From contig NZ_CP098747.1 in assembly GCF_023746535.1 (NCBI RefSeq), positions 874,364 through 938,363 of the forward strand: a DNA stretch of 64,000 nucleotides, written 5' to 3'. Made by a program: the position numbers and the translations under genes. Origin of the DNA: Sneathiella marina. GTDB lineage: Bacteria > Pseudomonadota > Alphaproteobacteria > Sneathiellales > Sneathiellaceae. The notes below the pieces were generated by a model. The model saw only the letters and a program-made list of their open reading frames with translations, ran no database searches and was not told the DNA's origin. Positions 45,727 through 55,092 of this stretch are shown here, one piece after another (the first letter of the stretch is position 1; each line of letters opens with the position of its first letter).

Positions 45727-46628
45727 GGCTTAATTCCTTTCTCTGCGGCGGCGGCTTCCTCTGGCCAATAAAGCCGCAAGGGGTTTGCCACAAGTAGTTT
45801 TCGTTGAAGTTCCAGGGTTTGCGCGATTTGCGGAATGACATCAACCAGAACGCCTTCATCCGGTACGTGGGATTTCATATTCGGATGCGGCCAATCCGTC
45901 CCCCAAAGCACGCGATCCGAAAAAGTCTCCACAAGAATACGGCTAAAGGGAATGACGTCGTCATAGGGTGGCCCCTGTGTTGTCAGCCTTTCCGGGCAGC
46001 TGACTTTAGTCCAGAATTTCTCATTTTCTTCCATAAGATTGACAAAACGTTGAAAATTCGGATGCGACGGATTTTTATCAATATCCGGCCTCCCCATGTG
46101 ATCGATTACGACAATCGTCGGCAATTTCTCTAGAAAAGGAGTGAGTTCTTCAAGATCCGCAGCTTCAAAATACACGACGATATGCCACCCCAGTTCGGCA
46201 ATTCGATCGGCAACCCTCAGGAACACTTCTTTTGGTGTTGCATCCACAAGTCTTTTTACAAAATTGAAACGTACAGCACGAACGCCTGCTGCATCCATGT
46301 TCTCAAGCTCGCGGTCAGAGATAGCAGGATCAATAACAGCGACACCTCGGGCAAGGTTGTCTGATGAAATCAGCGCGTCAATGAGGGCGTCATTGTTACG
46401 GCCGTGGCAGGACGCCTGGACAATGACATTCCTGGAGAACCCAAGATGATCGCGGAGCTTGAACAGTTTCGATTTTGGCGCATCACATGGTGTATATTTG
46501 CGTTCAGCGGCATATGGAAATTGATCTGCTGGGCCAAAGACATGACAATGCGCATCGACAGCATCAACGGGAGCGATAAAAGATGGTTTCGCCGGACTGG
46601 GGTGAAAGGGAAGATAATCAGCATCCAT
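45723..46628 (-). CDS. ligI: 2-Pyrone-4,6-dicarboxylate lactonase
   Basis: An amidohydrolase-superfamily TIM barrel of 301 residues that hydrolyses 2-pyrone-4,6-dicarboxylate to oxalomesaconate. The N-terminal metal-type motif is DAHCHVFGPADQFPYA, a typical LigI start, with VIVQASCHGRNNDALID, VVYFEAADLEEL, VVIDHMGRPDI and the late Asp in VLWGTDWPHPN. It is 11 bases downstream of the galD gene and overlaps ligA by four bases. Confidence 0.92.
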   Translation of the reverse strand: MDADYLPFHPSPAKPSFIAPVDAVDAHCHVFGPADQFPYAAERKYTPCDAPKSKLFKLRDHLGFSRNVIVQASCHGRNNDALIDALISSDNLARGVAVIDPAISDRELENMDAAGVRAVRFNFVKRLVDATPKEVFLRVADRIAELGWHIVVYFEAADLEELTPFLEKLPTIVVIDHMGRPDIDKNPSHPNFQRFVNLMEENEKFWTKVSCPERLTTQGPPYDDVIPFSRILVETFSDRVLWGTDWPHPNMKSHVPDEGVLVDVIPQIAQTLELQRKLLVANPLRLYWPEEAAAAEKGIKP

Positions 46629-46639
46629 TTTAATACTCC

Positions 46640-47695
46640 TCAGGGCGCATAAACAGTTCCATCAAAAAGTTTGCGAGCTGTCCTTATAATTGCGGCGCTG
46701 TCGATATTGCCGTCATCATTCATATCCAGCATGACCGCCGTGCGGCCAATTGGGTGCTCTATTTCCAACTCTTTATTTGGGCCGGGGGGAATTATTGCCA
46801 GGTCCGTAGCAACGGATCCATTCATTGCGCAAGCGGTGGCCACGGTAACAGCTCCAAGGACACCAATTGACGCATGACAGCGATGAGGAATAAAGGTCCG
46901 TGTCGAAATCGCTCCGCCATGTTTGGGCGCACTAACCATACACATTTTTGGCACAGTTTTATTCGCGACGTCTCCCAATTTCATTATTGGTCCAACTTGC
47001 AGGCGTATGTTTTCAAGACGTTGTTTAAGTGCTGTGTTTGCGTCGAGCTCTTCACGGCTTTCATTCCCCGATACCCCCATATCGCAGGCCCGTAAAATGA
47101 CAGAAGGCATGCCGTTATCTATGAGCGTTACTTCCACGTCATCTATTGTATCAATGATATTTCCGCTGGGAAGCAATGCACCGCAGCTTGACCCTGCCGT
47201 GTCCGTAAAGGTTATTGGAATTGCCGCGGCATTGCCGGGGACACCATCAATTTCGGCTTTGCCCTTGTAATTGACGCTACCGTCAGGTGTATTGATTTTG
47301 ACAACAGCGGTCTGCCCTGTATTCTCCATAAAAATTCGGATTTCTGTTGTGCCCTTGGCCGCTGGAACAAGCCCGCGCTCGATGGCAAAAGGTCCGACAC
47401 CTGCGAGTAAATTGCCGCAATTCTGTGCGCTGGATACCTGAGGCAGGTCGACAGCTATCTGCAAAAATAAGTAATCCACATCTGCATTCGGATTACTCGA
47501 GGGCTTGACGATTGCTATTTTTGAAGTGAGCGGGTCGGCGCCCCCCATGCCGTCGATTTGACGGGGGTCAGGAGATCCCATGATCCCCATTAGAAAATTA
47601 TCCCGTTCCCCTGGATGCTCAGGTAAATCGGATTCAAGAAAGTATCCGCCCTTCGAAGTACCGCCACGCATCCACATACAAGGCGCACTAAACAT
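46640..47695 (-). CDS. galD: 4-Oxalomesaconate tautomerase/isomerase (PrpF family)
   Basis: A 351-residue protein of the PrpF/diaminopimelate-epimerase fold. The opening [20 protein letters not shown] and the catalytic-region Cys ([16 protein letters not shown]) are family hallmarks. In protocatechuate pathways this step interconverts oxalomesaconate isomers: GalD in Pseudomonas tautomerises, LigU in Sphingobium moves the double bond. Which of the two applies cannot be decided by eye. It overlaps the aldolase gene by eight bases. Confidence 0.88.
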   Translation of the reverse strand: MFSAPCMWMRGGTSKGGYFLESDLPEHPGERDNFLMGIMGSPDPRQIDGMGGADPLTSKIAIVKPSSNPNADVDYLFLQIAVDLPQVSSAQNCGNLLAGVGPFAIERGLVPAAKGTTEIRIFMENTGQTAVVKINTPDGSVNYKGKAEIDGVPGNAAAIPITFTDTAGSSCGALLPSGNIIDTIDDVEVTLIDNGMPSVILRACDMGVSGNESREELDANTALKQRLENIRLQVGPIMKLGDVANKTVPKMCMVSAPKHGGAISTRTFIPHRCHASIGVLGAVTVATACAMNGSVATDLAIIPPGPNKELEIEHPIGRTAVMLDMNDDGNIDSAAIIRTARKLFDGTVYAP

Positions 47696-48359
47696 ATTTT
47701 AGTCCTTTTTGCGTCAATCGCTCCCGCATTTTATACATATCCAGACCAAGCTCTCCGGTCGCAAGTCGGGCACGTTTCTCCTCTTCCAATGCGATCCGTG
47801 CCTCCGCTTTATCAGCAACTTCAGCAGCCATTTCTCGCCGAACAACACAAACGCCATCGTCATCGGCGACAATAACGTCGCCGGGATTAATCAGGGCCCC
47901 GGCACAGACAACGGGAATATTCACGGAGCCCAATGTTTCCTTGATAGTGCCTTCCGCGCAGATGGCTTTGGACCAAACCGGAAAATTCATAGCTGTCAAA
48001 TCCCGGATATCGCGAACGCCGCCATCTACAATTAAACCAACACCACCATGGGCTTGCATTGATGTTGCGAGTAAATCTCCAAAATATCCGGCATCTGAAG
48101 GTGACGTCGTCGCCAGAACCAAAATATCGCCGGCTTGAACCTGTTCTATTGCGACATGAAGCATCCAGTTGTCAGCAGGAGGTGCCAAAATAGTGACAGC
48201 GGACGCCCCAATAGAAGCGCCGGAAAAAATTGGCCGCATATAAGAAGCAAGCAGTCCTTTACGTCCTTGCGCTTCGTGAACGGTTGCAACACCGCATTTT
48301 CCAAGGCGGGAAATCACTGTTTTCTCTGCGCGTTCTATATTTTGTACGACGATACTCAT
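47688..48359 (-). CDS. ligK: 4-Carboxy-4-hydroxy-2-oxoadipate aldolase
   Basis: The final enzyme of the pathway, splitting carboxy-hydroxy-oxoadipate into pyruvate and oxaloacetate; 223 residues of the RraA-like class II pyruvate aldolase family (LigK/GalC/ProA). The metal and substrate site is in [16 protein letters not shown], with [14 protein letters not shown] and [15 protein letters not shown] following. It overlaps the galB gene stop by four bases and the galD start by eight, so translation is coupled. Confidence 0.92.
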   Translation of the reverse strand: MSIVVQNIERAEKTVISRLGKCGVATVHEAQGRKGLLASYMRPIFSGASIGASAVTILAPPADNWMLHVAIEQVQAGDILVLATTSPSDAGYFGDLLATSMQAHGGVGLIVDGGVRDIRDLTAMNFPVWSKAICAEGTIKETLGSVNIPVVCAGALINPGDVIVADDDGVCVVRREMAAEVADKAEARIALEEEKRARLATGELGLDMYKMRERLTQKGLKYV

Positions 48360-49096
48360 GACAGTTCATCCACAGTGCGAGGGTAGATTGACTGAAACCC
48401 TTCCGCATATTTGGCCGCGCGCCCCCCAGACTGGCCGCCGGAATTGCGGCGAAAATGATTTCCACGGTTTTCAGCGACATTGGTATAAAAATCCCAAAGA
48501 TGCTCCTGCCCCTGCATGCATTCGATAGCAGCGCGCTTTTTATGCCAGACATCCGTGATATCCAGAAAAACATCCGGCTTCCAACCCATTTGCTCAGTTT
48601 GGTGTGGCTCGAACAGATATAGCTGCGGAGCGCCAAGAATTTTTTCTCCCGGGTTATGGCCCCAGGCTTGAGCAATCATCCGGCATTCCATCGCTAATGT
48701 TGTCGCGAAGCTGTGGTCCGTATTATAAGGATCATATTGCGAGTGACTGAGCATGAAGCTCGGTTGTACCTGGCGTATTAGGTCGACGAGTTTAAATTTA
48801 TCGTCCCGCGTCACTTCCAGAGGGTAATCGCCGAGATCAAAAAACCTGATATCATGTGCATCCAAAGCTTTGGCAGCGTTTTCGGCTTCAACCTGTCGCG
48901 CTTTCTTCACTTTATCAAGGGTGGTGCCGCCCTCTTGTTTCCATAATTTTGCAGACTCGCCCCGTTCCCCATAGGATAAGCAGGCTATTGTAACGTCGTA
49001 GCCTTTTTCTTGATGTAATGCGATAGCGCCTGCACAGCGCCAAACGAAGTCCGCGGCATGCGCGCTTATTACCAATGCAGTTTTATTTTCGGCCAT
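48356..49096 (-). CDS. galB: 4-Oxalomesaconate hydratase, GalB type
   Basis: A PIG-L-fold zinc protein of 246 residues. Instead of the usual AHPDDE of deacetylases it has [20 protein letters not shown], the form known from GalB, together with [11 protein letters not shown] and [11 protein letters not shown]. GalB hydrates oxalomesaconate; the Sphingobium enzyme for this step, LigJ, belongs to an unrelated amidohydrolase family, so this cluster uses the Gal-type hydratase with Lig-type partners. It is the first gene of the minus-strand ring-cleavage operon and is divergent from the LysR gene (158-base gap). Confidence 0.87.
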   Translation of the reverse strand: MAENKTALVISAHAADFVWRCAGAIALHQEKGYDVTIACLSYGERGESAKLWKQEGGTTLDKVKKARQVEAENAAKALDAHDIRFFDLGDYPLEVTRDDKFKLVDLIRQVQPSFMLSHSQYDPYNTDHSFATTLAMECRMIAQAWGHNPGEKILGAPQLYLFEPHQTEQMGWKPDVFLDITDVWHKKRAAIECMQGQEHLWDFYTNVAENRGNHFRRNSGGQSGGRAAKYAEGFQSIYPRTVDELS

Positions 49097-49201
49097 TTAT
49101 AAGCTCCCGAAGATAACGATAAATCCAATACCAATTTGATTGTTCTGCAGTTTACAGCTTCAACTGATGAGATAAATTTTGCTATTTCAAAATCACATTT
49201 A

Positions 49202-49210
49202 TGATATAAT
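49202..49210 (+). promoter_or_regulatory. Extended -10 element upstream of the double-HTH LysR gene
   Basis: TG at 49202-49203, one base, then a perfect TATAAT (49205-49210), 45 bases before the ATG at 49255. No good -35 sits at the right distance, which is acceptable for extended -10 promoters. The 158-base galB/lysR interval must hold promoters for both directions. Confidence 0.45.
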
Positions 49211-49254
49211 TTTTTCCTATAGTCGAACATGAAAATAAATGGAATTGTAGTTGC

Positions 49255-50478
49255 ATGAACAGAACGGCGCCCAATTTACGGCATTTGCGTGCCTTCCGTT
49301 CCGTGGCTTTTCATCAAAGTATAAGCCGGGCATCTGAAGAAGTTTTCTTATCGCAACCCGCTATAACACAAGCTATAGCGAACATTGAAAAAGCGTTGAA
49401 TGTCGAGCTTTTTCTGCGCCGGTCTGACGGAGTGTTTTTGACAGAAGCCGGAAAACTATTCCTTAAGAGGTCGGAAAGGGCAGATTATTATTTGCGCACA
49501 GGAATTGATGAAGCTCTTGCGATGTCGGGAGTAAAAAAGAAAATTACTTTCGCAAAACTGCACCAACTGATTTCAGGAGTACAAATGCGGGCTTTAATTG
49601 CTGTTTCTGAAACTGGGAATTTTAGTTTGGCGGCCCGCAGTATCGGTATTTCGCAACCCTCGTTGTACAGAGCCGCGCGGGACCTCGAACGATTGTCCGA
49701 AATGACGTTATTCAAGAAAGACAGTCGCGGGATCAGTTTGACGGCTGCCGCTACCATATGGGCTCGATACGCTAAACTGGCATTTGCGGAATTATCCCAG
49801 ACATATATGGAAATCGAAGAGTTCAAGGGGATTGATACCGGCCGCATTGTCGTCGGAACCATGCCATTGGCCCGCAGCTTTGTATTGCCGTCTGCCATTA
49901 ATGCAGTGACAAAAAAAAGACCCGGAATCGAAGTAAGCGTTATTGATGGGCCCTACGAGGAACTGCTTCATGGTCTCCGGCACGGTGAAATTGATTTGCT
50001 TATTGGAGCGCTCAGAGATCCGCCGCCGATCGAAGATGTCGTGGAGGAGGCGTTGTTTGACGATAGCTTAGCGCTCATTGTACGAAATGGGCATCCGCTA
50101 GAAAAGAAAGCACAATTAACCATCGAACAATTGTCTGATTATCCCTGGATTACACCGAGGATAGGGTCACCAACACGCGCTAAATTTGAGGCGCTATTTG
50201 CGGAGTCTCCCGCTTTGCGGCCTGCCAGTATTATTGAAGCCAGTTCGCTTGTTTTAATCCGTGGATTGTTGATGGACAGTGATCGAATAACAATTTTGTC
50301 AGCTCATCAGGTTCGTCATGAAAAAGAATGGGGGCTGCTGAGCTTGCTTTCCTTCAAATTAAAAGAAGCGCAACGTCCCATAGGATTGACAATGCGAAGA
50401 GAATGGCATCCCACAGCCAGCCAGGCTGATTTTGTTGAGGCGCTGCGACGAGCAGGACGAGAGGCTGCTGCGAGTTGA
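49255..50478 (+). CDS. LysR-family regulator with two helix-turn-helix domains
   Basis: A 407-residue regulator, about 100 longer than a normal LTTR. The first winged helix is at residues 7-70 (SISRASEEVFLSQPAITQAI, FLTEAGKLFLKRSERA). A second complete one is at residues 101-170 (QMRALIAVSETGNFSLAARS, GISQPSLYRAARDLERL, GISLTAAATIW). The substrate-binding domain follows from about residue 195 (GRIVVGTMPLARSFVLPSAI). It stands between the divergent halves of the protocatechuate cluster and is its obvious regulator. It could be a GalR/LigR functional counterpart. Confidence 0.9.
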   Translation: MNRTAPNLRHLRAFRSVAFHQSISRASEEVFLSQPAITQAIANIEKALNVELFLRRSDGVFLTEAGKLFLKRSERADYYLRTGIDEALAMSGVKKKITFAKLHQLISGVQMRALIAVSETGNFSLAARSIGISQPSLYRAARDLERLSEMTLFKKDSRGISLTAAATIWARYAKLAFAELSQTYMEIEEFKGIDTGRIVVGTMPLARSFVLPSAINAVTKKRPGIEVSVIDGPYEELLHGLRHGEIDLLIGALRDPPPIEDVVEEALFDDSLALIVRNGHPLEKKAQLTIEQLSDYPWITPRIGSPTRAKFEALFAESPALRPASIIEASSLVLIRGLLMDSDRITILSAHQVRHEKEWGLLSLLSFKLKEAQRPIGLTMRREWHPTASQADFVEALRRAGREAAAS

Positions 50479-50552
50479 GCGTTATTCAAAAATTCAATTA
50501 GGGACATATCTTTTTTAATTACCGTTGCGGGCCCACACAGGCTAAGCAAGGG

Positions 50553-50571
50553 ATATGAAGACATGTCATAT
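50553..50571 (+). promoter_or_regulatory. Possible LysR-type operator before the DUF1932-ligC operon
   Basis: An inverted repeat ATATGA (50553-50558) and TCATAT (50566-50571) with T-N11-A spacing (T 50556, A 50568) lies about 30 bases before the GTG start at 50601. It is a short dyad and could be chance. Confidence 0.3.
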
Positions 50572-50600
50572 GCGGAGTATGGAATGAGTAGGAAAATCGT

Positions 50601-51506
50601 GTGAATCCCGAGAAGCTAAATATTGCTCTGATTGGCTTTGGAGAAGCTGCCGGTGCGTTTGTCTCTGGTTGGAATACGGTTACCAATTTCTCGATATCCG
50701 CCTTTGATATCAAGACTGATAGCCCGGTGACTGGTGAAGCGGACGACATGTGGGAGGCATACAGTCGCGCGAAAATTTCGGGCTGTTCAACATTGGCGGA
50801 ATCCGTTCAAGATGCAAATGTCGTCTTTTCATTGGTCACTGCGGATCGCGCTTTTTCGGCCGCAGAACTGTCCGCGCAGCACCTGCGCCCGAAGGCCCTT
50901 TATTTGGATTGCAACTCTTGTGCGCCCGGCACGAAGAAGCGATCGTCTCATATTATAAATGCGAGAGGGGGACGGTATGTTGACGTTGCCGTTATGGCGC
51001 CGGTATACCCCAAGCTTCATAAGACACCGTTGCTTATTAGTGGTGAATTTTCAACTGAAGCTGCAACCGTTTTGGATTGCTTGCAGATGGATGCAACAAA
51101 AATTGAGGGTGAGGTCGGGACCTCTTCATCCGTAAAAATGATCCGCAGTATCATGATGAAGGGTCTTGAGGCCTTGTTTTCAGAATGTATACTCGCCGGC
51201 CGACGTGCCGGGGTCGATGAAAAAGTTATTGCGTCTTTGGATCTTACATATCCTGGTTTTGGTTTCGCCGACAAATCCGCCTATATGTTGGAAAGAATGA
51301 TGCAGCATGGGGAACGGCGCGCTGCGGAAATGAAAGAGGTTGCTTTAACCATAGCAGATTTGGATTTACCGTCAGATATGGCTGCCGCTACTGTTGAATG
51401 GCAACAGCGTATCGGTGAGCTGGGGGTGTCGGCTGGAGAAAATGACTATGCTGGCCGCGCGGATATTCTTCTAACCGCGCTTGATAAAATTAAACGGAGC
51501 GAATGA
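50601..51506 (+). CDS. DUF1932-type NAD(P)-dependent dehydrogenase (6PGDH-like fold)
   Basis: A 301-residue beta-hydroxyacid dehydrogenase relative. The N-terminal Rossmann motif is IALIGFGEAAGAFVSGW (about residues 8-24), and the C-terminal all-helical domain contains SSVKMIRSIMMKGLEALFSE, the DUF1932-like segment with the conserved Lys. It starts at GTG with AGGA nine bases upstream and ends in a four-base ATGA overlap with ligC, so it is translationally coupled to the PCA pathway. No step of the standard route needs it; a side step on a related aromatic or hydroxyacid is possible. Confidence 0.78.
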   Translation: MNPEKLNIALIGFGEAAGAFVSGWNTVTNFSISAFDIKTDSPVTGEADDMWEAYSRAKISGCSTLAESVQDANVVFSLVTADRAFSAAELSAQHLRPKALYLDCNSCAPGTKKRSSHIINARGGRYVDVAVMAPVYPKLHKTPLLISGEFSTEAATVLDCLQMDATKIEGEVGTSSSVKMIRSIMMKGLEALFSECILAGRRAGVDEKVIASLDLTYPGFGFADKSAYMLERMMQHGERRAAEMKEVALTIADLDLPSDMAAATVEWQQRIGELGVSAGENDYAGRADILLTALDKIKRSE

Positions 51507-52456
51507 AAATGAGAGTATGTGTTGCTGGCGCGGCCGGCGCCTTTGGCCAAAAGCATTTGGATGCCATTGGACAGATAGAAAATGTCGAAGTGACGTCGAT
51601 TGTAGGACGAGAGTCGGAAACGACAGCCGCCGCAGCCGAAGCTCGGAATATCCCACATTGGACACTTGATCTGTCGGAAAGTCTTATGCGCGACGATGTC
51701 GATAGTGTCATCCTGTCGACCCCAACACAAATGCATGCAGATCAGGCAATAGCGTGTCTGCGGGCTGGTAAGCATGTGCTTGTCGAAATTCCGATGGCGG
51801 ATAATCTAGCGGATTCAAAACGGTTGGTTACTGCCCAGCAGGAAACAGGCCTGGTCGCCATGGCTGGGCATGTAAGACGATTTAATCCCAGCCATCAATG
51901 GATCCACAACAAGATAAAAGCGGGCGAACTGGCTCTTCAACAATTAGATGTGCAAACATATTTCTTTCGAAGAACCAATACCAATGCGCTGGGGAAACCG
52001 CGAAGCTGGACGGATCATCTTCTGTGGCATCATGCCTGCCATACAGTGGACCTCTTCCAGTATCAGACTGGCGCTCCAGCAGCCGAGGTTTATGGCTTTC
52101 AGGGTCCTGTGCATCCGGATCTCGGTATCGCATTGGACATGAGTATCGGAATGAAATCTCCGAAAGGGGCCCTCTGCACGTTATCTCTTTCGTTCAATAA
52201 TGATGGCCCGTTCGGCACCTTTTTCAGATATATCTGCGATAAAGGAACCTTTATTGCCCGCTATGATGATTTGGTTGATGGCTACGAAAATCCAGTGGAT
52301 CTTTCCGGTGTTGCTGTATCCAGTAATGGCATAGAGCTCATTGATCGCGAGTTTTTTTCCGCCATTAGTGAAGGACGCGAGCCCAATAGTAGTGTGGCCC
52401 AATGTTTGCCGGCAATGGAAACCCTGGATCGAATAGAGAAAAGCTTCGGCGCATAA
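51503..52456 (+). CDS. ligC: 4-Carboxy-2-hydroxymuconate-6-semialdehyde dehydrogenase
   Basis: A Gfo/Idh/MocA oxidoreductase of 317 residues. The Rossmann motif GAAGAFGQKHLDAIG is followed by VILSTPTQMHADQAI, HVLVEIPMADNLADSK, GHVRRFNPSHQWIHNKI, DVQTYFFRRTNTNA and SWTDHLLWHHACHTVDLF, which match LigC of Sphingobium closely from memory. It oxidises the cyclised semialdehyde to 2-pyrone-4,6-dicarboxylate, the substrate of LigI encoded in the minus-strand arm. Overlap with the previous gene is four bases. Confidence 0.9.
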   Translation: MKMRVCVAGAAGAFGQKHLDAIGQIENVEVTSIVGRESETTAAAAEARNIPHWTLDLSESLMRDDVDSVILSTPTQMHADQAIACLRAGKHVLVEIPMADNLADSKRLVTAQQETGLVAMAGHVRRFNPSHQWIHNKIKAGELALQQLDVQTYFFRRTNTNALGKPRSWTDHLLWHHACHTVDLFQYQTGAPAAEVYGFQGPVHPDLGIALDMSIGMKSPKGALCTLSLSFNNDGPFGTFFRYICDKGTFIARYDDLVDGYENPVDLSGVAVSSNGIELIDREFFSAISEGREPNSSVAQCLPAMETLDRIEKSFGA

Positions 52457-52472
52457 AACAAGGAAGATAAAG

Positions 52473-53465
52473 ATGCGAACGCGACAAATCGGAGAGTTTT
52501 CTGTTTCATCAATTGGGTTGGGTTGTATGAGTTTGTCTTTTGCATACGGTGATGTGCCGGACACCGAATATGGCGCGAAATTACTGCATGAGGCATTGGA
52601 TACCGGATATACCATGCTTGATACTGCAGCTCTCTACGGCAATGGGGCGAATGAAACCCTAATTGGCGAAACACTTAAGGCGCGGCGCAATGACTATATG
52701 CTGGCAAGTAAATGCGGCATTAGCAAAAATGAGGAGGGTGTTCGGACCATTAACGGCAAGCCGTCTGAAATTCGAAAGGTTTGCGAAGAAAGTCTCCGAT
52801 TGTTGCAGACAGACGTCATTGATCTGTACTATTTGCATCGGCTGGACTTTACAATTCCCATTGAAGAAAGCGTTGGTACTTTATCAGAACTGGTTACAGA
52901 AGGAAAAATCCGATCAATAGGGTTGTCGGAAATGTCAGCAGAAACCATCCGCCGGGCCCATGCGGTCCATCCGATCTCGGCTGTACAGTCAGAATACTCC
53001 CTTTGGACCCGAAATCCGGAAATAGCAGTGTTGGATACATGTAAGGATATCGGTGCGGCTTTTGTCGCCTTCAGTCCGTTGGCGCGGGCTTTTCTCACAG
53101 GTACTTTACAAGATCCCCAGAGCTTGCCGGACGGCGATTTGCGCTATGGAATGCCTAGATTTGAACCTGAGAATTATCAAAAGAACCTCGAATTGCTGGA
53201 GGAATACGCGAACCTTGCTGAGGAAAGCGGTTGTTCCATGGCACAGCTTGCCTTGGCCTGGTTATTGGCGAAGGACGATCATATTATTCCAATACCGGGT
53301 ACAAAGAACATTGACCATATGCGAGAAAATGCCGGAGCAGATGCTGTTACCTTAAGCGAAGAAGTCATTGTCTGTCTGGACCAGCTTATTAATCAAAAGA
53401 CCGTGCATGGTTCAAGATATAATGCGGCGGCTCAGTCAAAAATAGATACCGAAGAATTTGCTTGA
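52473..53465 (+). CDS. Aldo/keto reductase
   Basis: A 330-residue NADPH-type aldo/keto reductase. The catalytic Asp, Tyr, Lys and His are placed in GYTMLDTAALYGNGANE, MLASKCGI and DLYYLHRLD, and the C-terminal cofactor segment is IPIPGTKNIDHMREN. It follows ligC after 16 bases. Its function in the aromatic pathway is not obvious; reduction of an aromatic aldehyde is one possibility. Confidence 0.88.
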   Translation: MRTRQIGEFSVSSIGLGCMSLSFAYGDVPDTEYGAKLLHEALDTGYTMLDTAALYGNGANETLIGETLKARRNDYMLASKCGISKNEEGVRTINGKPSEIRKVCEESLRLLQTDVIDLYYLHRLDFTIPIEESVGTLSELVTEGKIRSIGLSEMSAETIRRAHAVHPISAVQSEYSLWTRNPEIAVLDTCKDIGAAFVAFSPLARAFLTGTLQDPQSLPDGDLRYGMPRFEPENYQKNLELLEEYANLAEESGCSMAQLALAWLLAKDDHIIPIPGTKNIDHMRENAGADAVTLSEEVIVCLDQLINQKTVHGSRYNAAAQSKIDTEEFA

Positions 53466-53531
53466 TTGACTTAGCGTTCGAACCGTGCGGCAATGGCGTT
53501 TTGCTGAGAATTCCGGAAAATTGGTAGAAAT

Positions 53532-54764
53532 ATGCTACAGGCAACCGGCACATTGAGCTTTGTGCGTCAGGAATGGCGTTTCCTGCTTTTCGGAACATTG
53601 TTAGCGTTCTGGTCGGGGCCCGGCCAGACATTTGTAATATCGGTTGTTGGCGGCCATATCCGCGAAGATTTTAGCCTGTCTCACGGTGATTTTGGCGCCA
53701 TTTATACGTTAGCGACATTAGTTTGCGCCGGCTTGTTGTGGAAGGCTGGCCCGCTGGTCGACAGTTTACCTCTACGGCAATTTGTTATCAAAGTGGCGAT
53801 TGCCATGATATTGGCAATGGTTGCGTTTGGTTTTGTGCAAGGGCCCATAACGCTTTTTCTGGGAATAATCGCCGTTCGATTCCTCGGCCAGGGTATGATG
53901 ACCCATATTGCCTTCACATCTATGGCGCGCCGGTATGAAGCGGAAAGAGGCCGCGCGGTCGCGATAGCTGCCCTTGGCTTTCCCTTGGGCGAGGCATTGT
54001 TTCCGCCTTTAATTGTCATCGCCATGGGTATTGTCGATTGGCGCCTTATCTGGCCGGCGATGGCTGTTTTGGCCGCAATAATGCTGCTTCCCACTATTCC
54101 GTATTTAATTCGCCATACATCAAACCAGGACGGACATGGTGTGCGTGATTTGATGGCTGCGGATGCGGATGCCAAACACTGGACGCGGGCGGAAATGTTG
54201 CGGGACAAGAAATTTTATCTTTTGGCGCCAACCGCCATGGCGCAATCTGGAATTTTTACAGGGTTGTTTTTTCATCAGGTATTCTTGGTCGCGGAAAAAG
54301 GCTGGAGTTTTGAATGGTGGAGTCTTTGTTTCACCATCTTTGCGGTGACGTCAATATTTGGGGGAGTGGCTTCCGGGATCCTGGTCGATAAATTTCGGGC
54401 GCGGACGTTGGTCCCCTTCGTGCTGCTTCCTCTTTTAGGGGGCAGTTTGGTTTTTTCTTACGCGGGGCCGCCGTTTTATGCAGCCGTAGTCATGTTTATC
54501 TTAGGGCTTGGTGCCGGTGCGACCAATCCCATCCTATCTTCACTATGGCCGGAATTATATGGGACCCGTCATCTCGGTGCCATTCGCTCTGTCGCGACAG
54601 TTGTAATGGTCTTCGGATCCGCGTTAGGCCCCGTATTTATGGGATGGGCATTGGATGCAGATTTTACCTTGCACCACATTGTCCTGACGTCCATCTGTAT
54701 AATAATTGTCAGTTCGGCGCTTGCCAAAATGGCACTGAATACAAAATCGAGCTTCGCGAAATAG
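53532..54764 (+). CDS. MFS transporter
   Basis: A 410-residue carrier with about 12 hydrophobic helices. Visible features include the periplasmic-side start FLLFGTLLAFWSGPGQTFVISVVGG, GPLVDSLPLRQFVIKVA (loop 2-3 like) and the second-half FGGVASGILVDKFRAR (loop 8-9). It is last in the plus-strand ligC unit, 66 bases after the reductase gene, so uptake of protocatechuate or a related aromatic acid is likely but not proved. Confidence 0.87.
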   Translation: MLQATGTLSFVRQEWRFLLFGTLLAFWSGPGQTFVISVVGGHIREDFSLSHGDFGAIYTLATLVCAGLLWKAGPLVDSLPLRQFVIKVAIAMILAMVAFGFVQGPITLFLGIIAVRFLGQGMMTHIAFTSMARRYEAERGRAVAIAALGFPLGEALFPPLIVIAMGIVDWRLIWPAMAVLAAIMLLPTIPYLIRHTSNQDGHGVRDLMAADADAKHWTRAEMLRDKKFYLLAPTAMAQSGIFTGLFFHQVFLVAEKGWSFEWWSLCFTIFAVTSIFGGVASGILVDKFRARTLVPFVLLPLLGGSLVFSYAGPPFYAAVVMFILGLGAGATNPILSSLWPELYGTRHLGAIRSVATVVMVFGSALGPVFMGWALDADFTLHHIVLTSICIIIVSSALAKMALNTKSSFAK

Positions 54765-55092
54765 ACAACCGAATTGGATTTGAGAGGATATTTTACAACA
54801 ATACTTACTATTTATTGACATTGTTTCGCTAAAATTAAGCAGAATCAGGCAAGTTTTGGTATATTCTAAACGCAGAACACTTTTTTGACATAAAGGAGCC
54901 ATACCTGCGCGAACAGAAGCATAAAATTTGATGTTTTTTTTCTCTATCACTCGTTTAGGGGATGAAAGCAGTTAGAATTCCATTGTAAACCAGTACCTAG
55001 TGAATAGGCATTTGCCTGATTATTAATGCGGAAATCCATAAGTTAAGCGGATTTTCATGGCAAATTGTGAATGTAGTTGGAGCGGATAAGAG
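54765..55092 (+). other. Intergenic region before the RTX protein gene
   Basis: 328 bases without a supported gene. There is an extended -10-like TGGTATATT at 54857-54865 and two TTGACA hexamers (54815-54820 and 54885-54890), neither at proper spacing to a -10. No clear terminator for the MFS gene was found. A and T make up most of the sequence. Confidence 0.35.
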
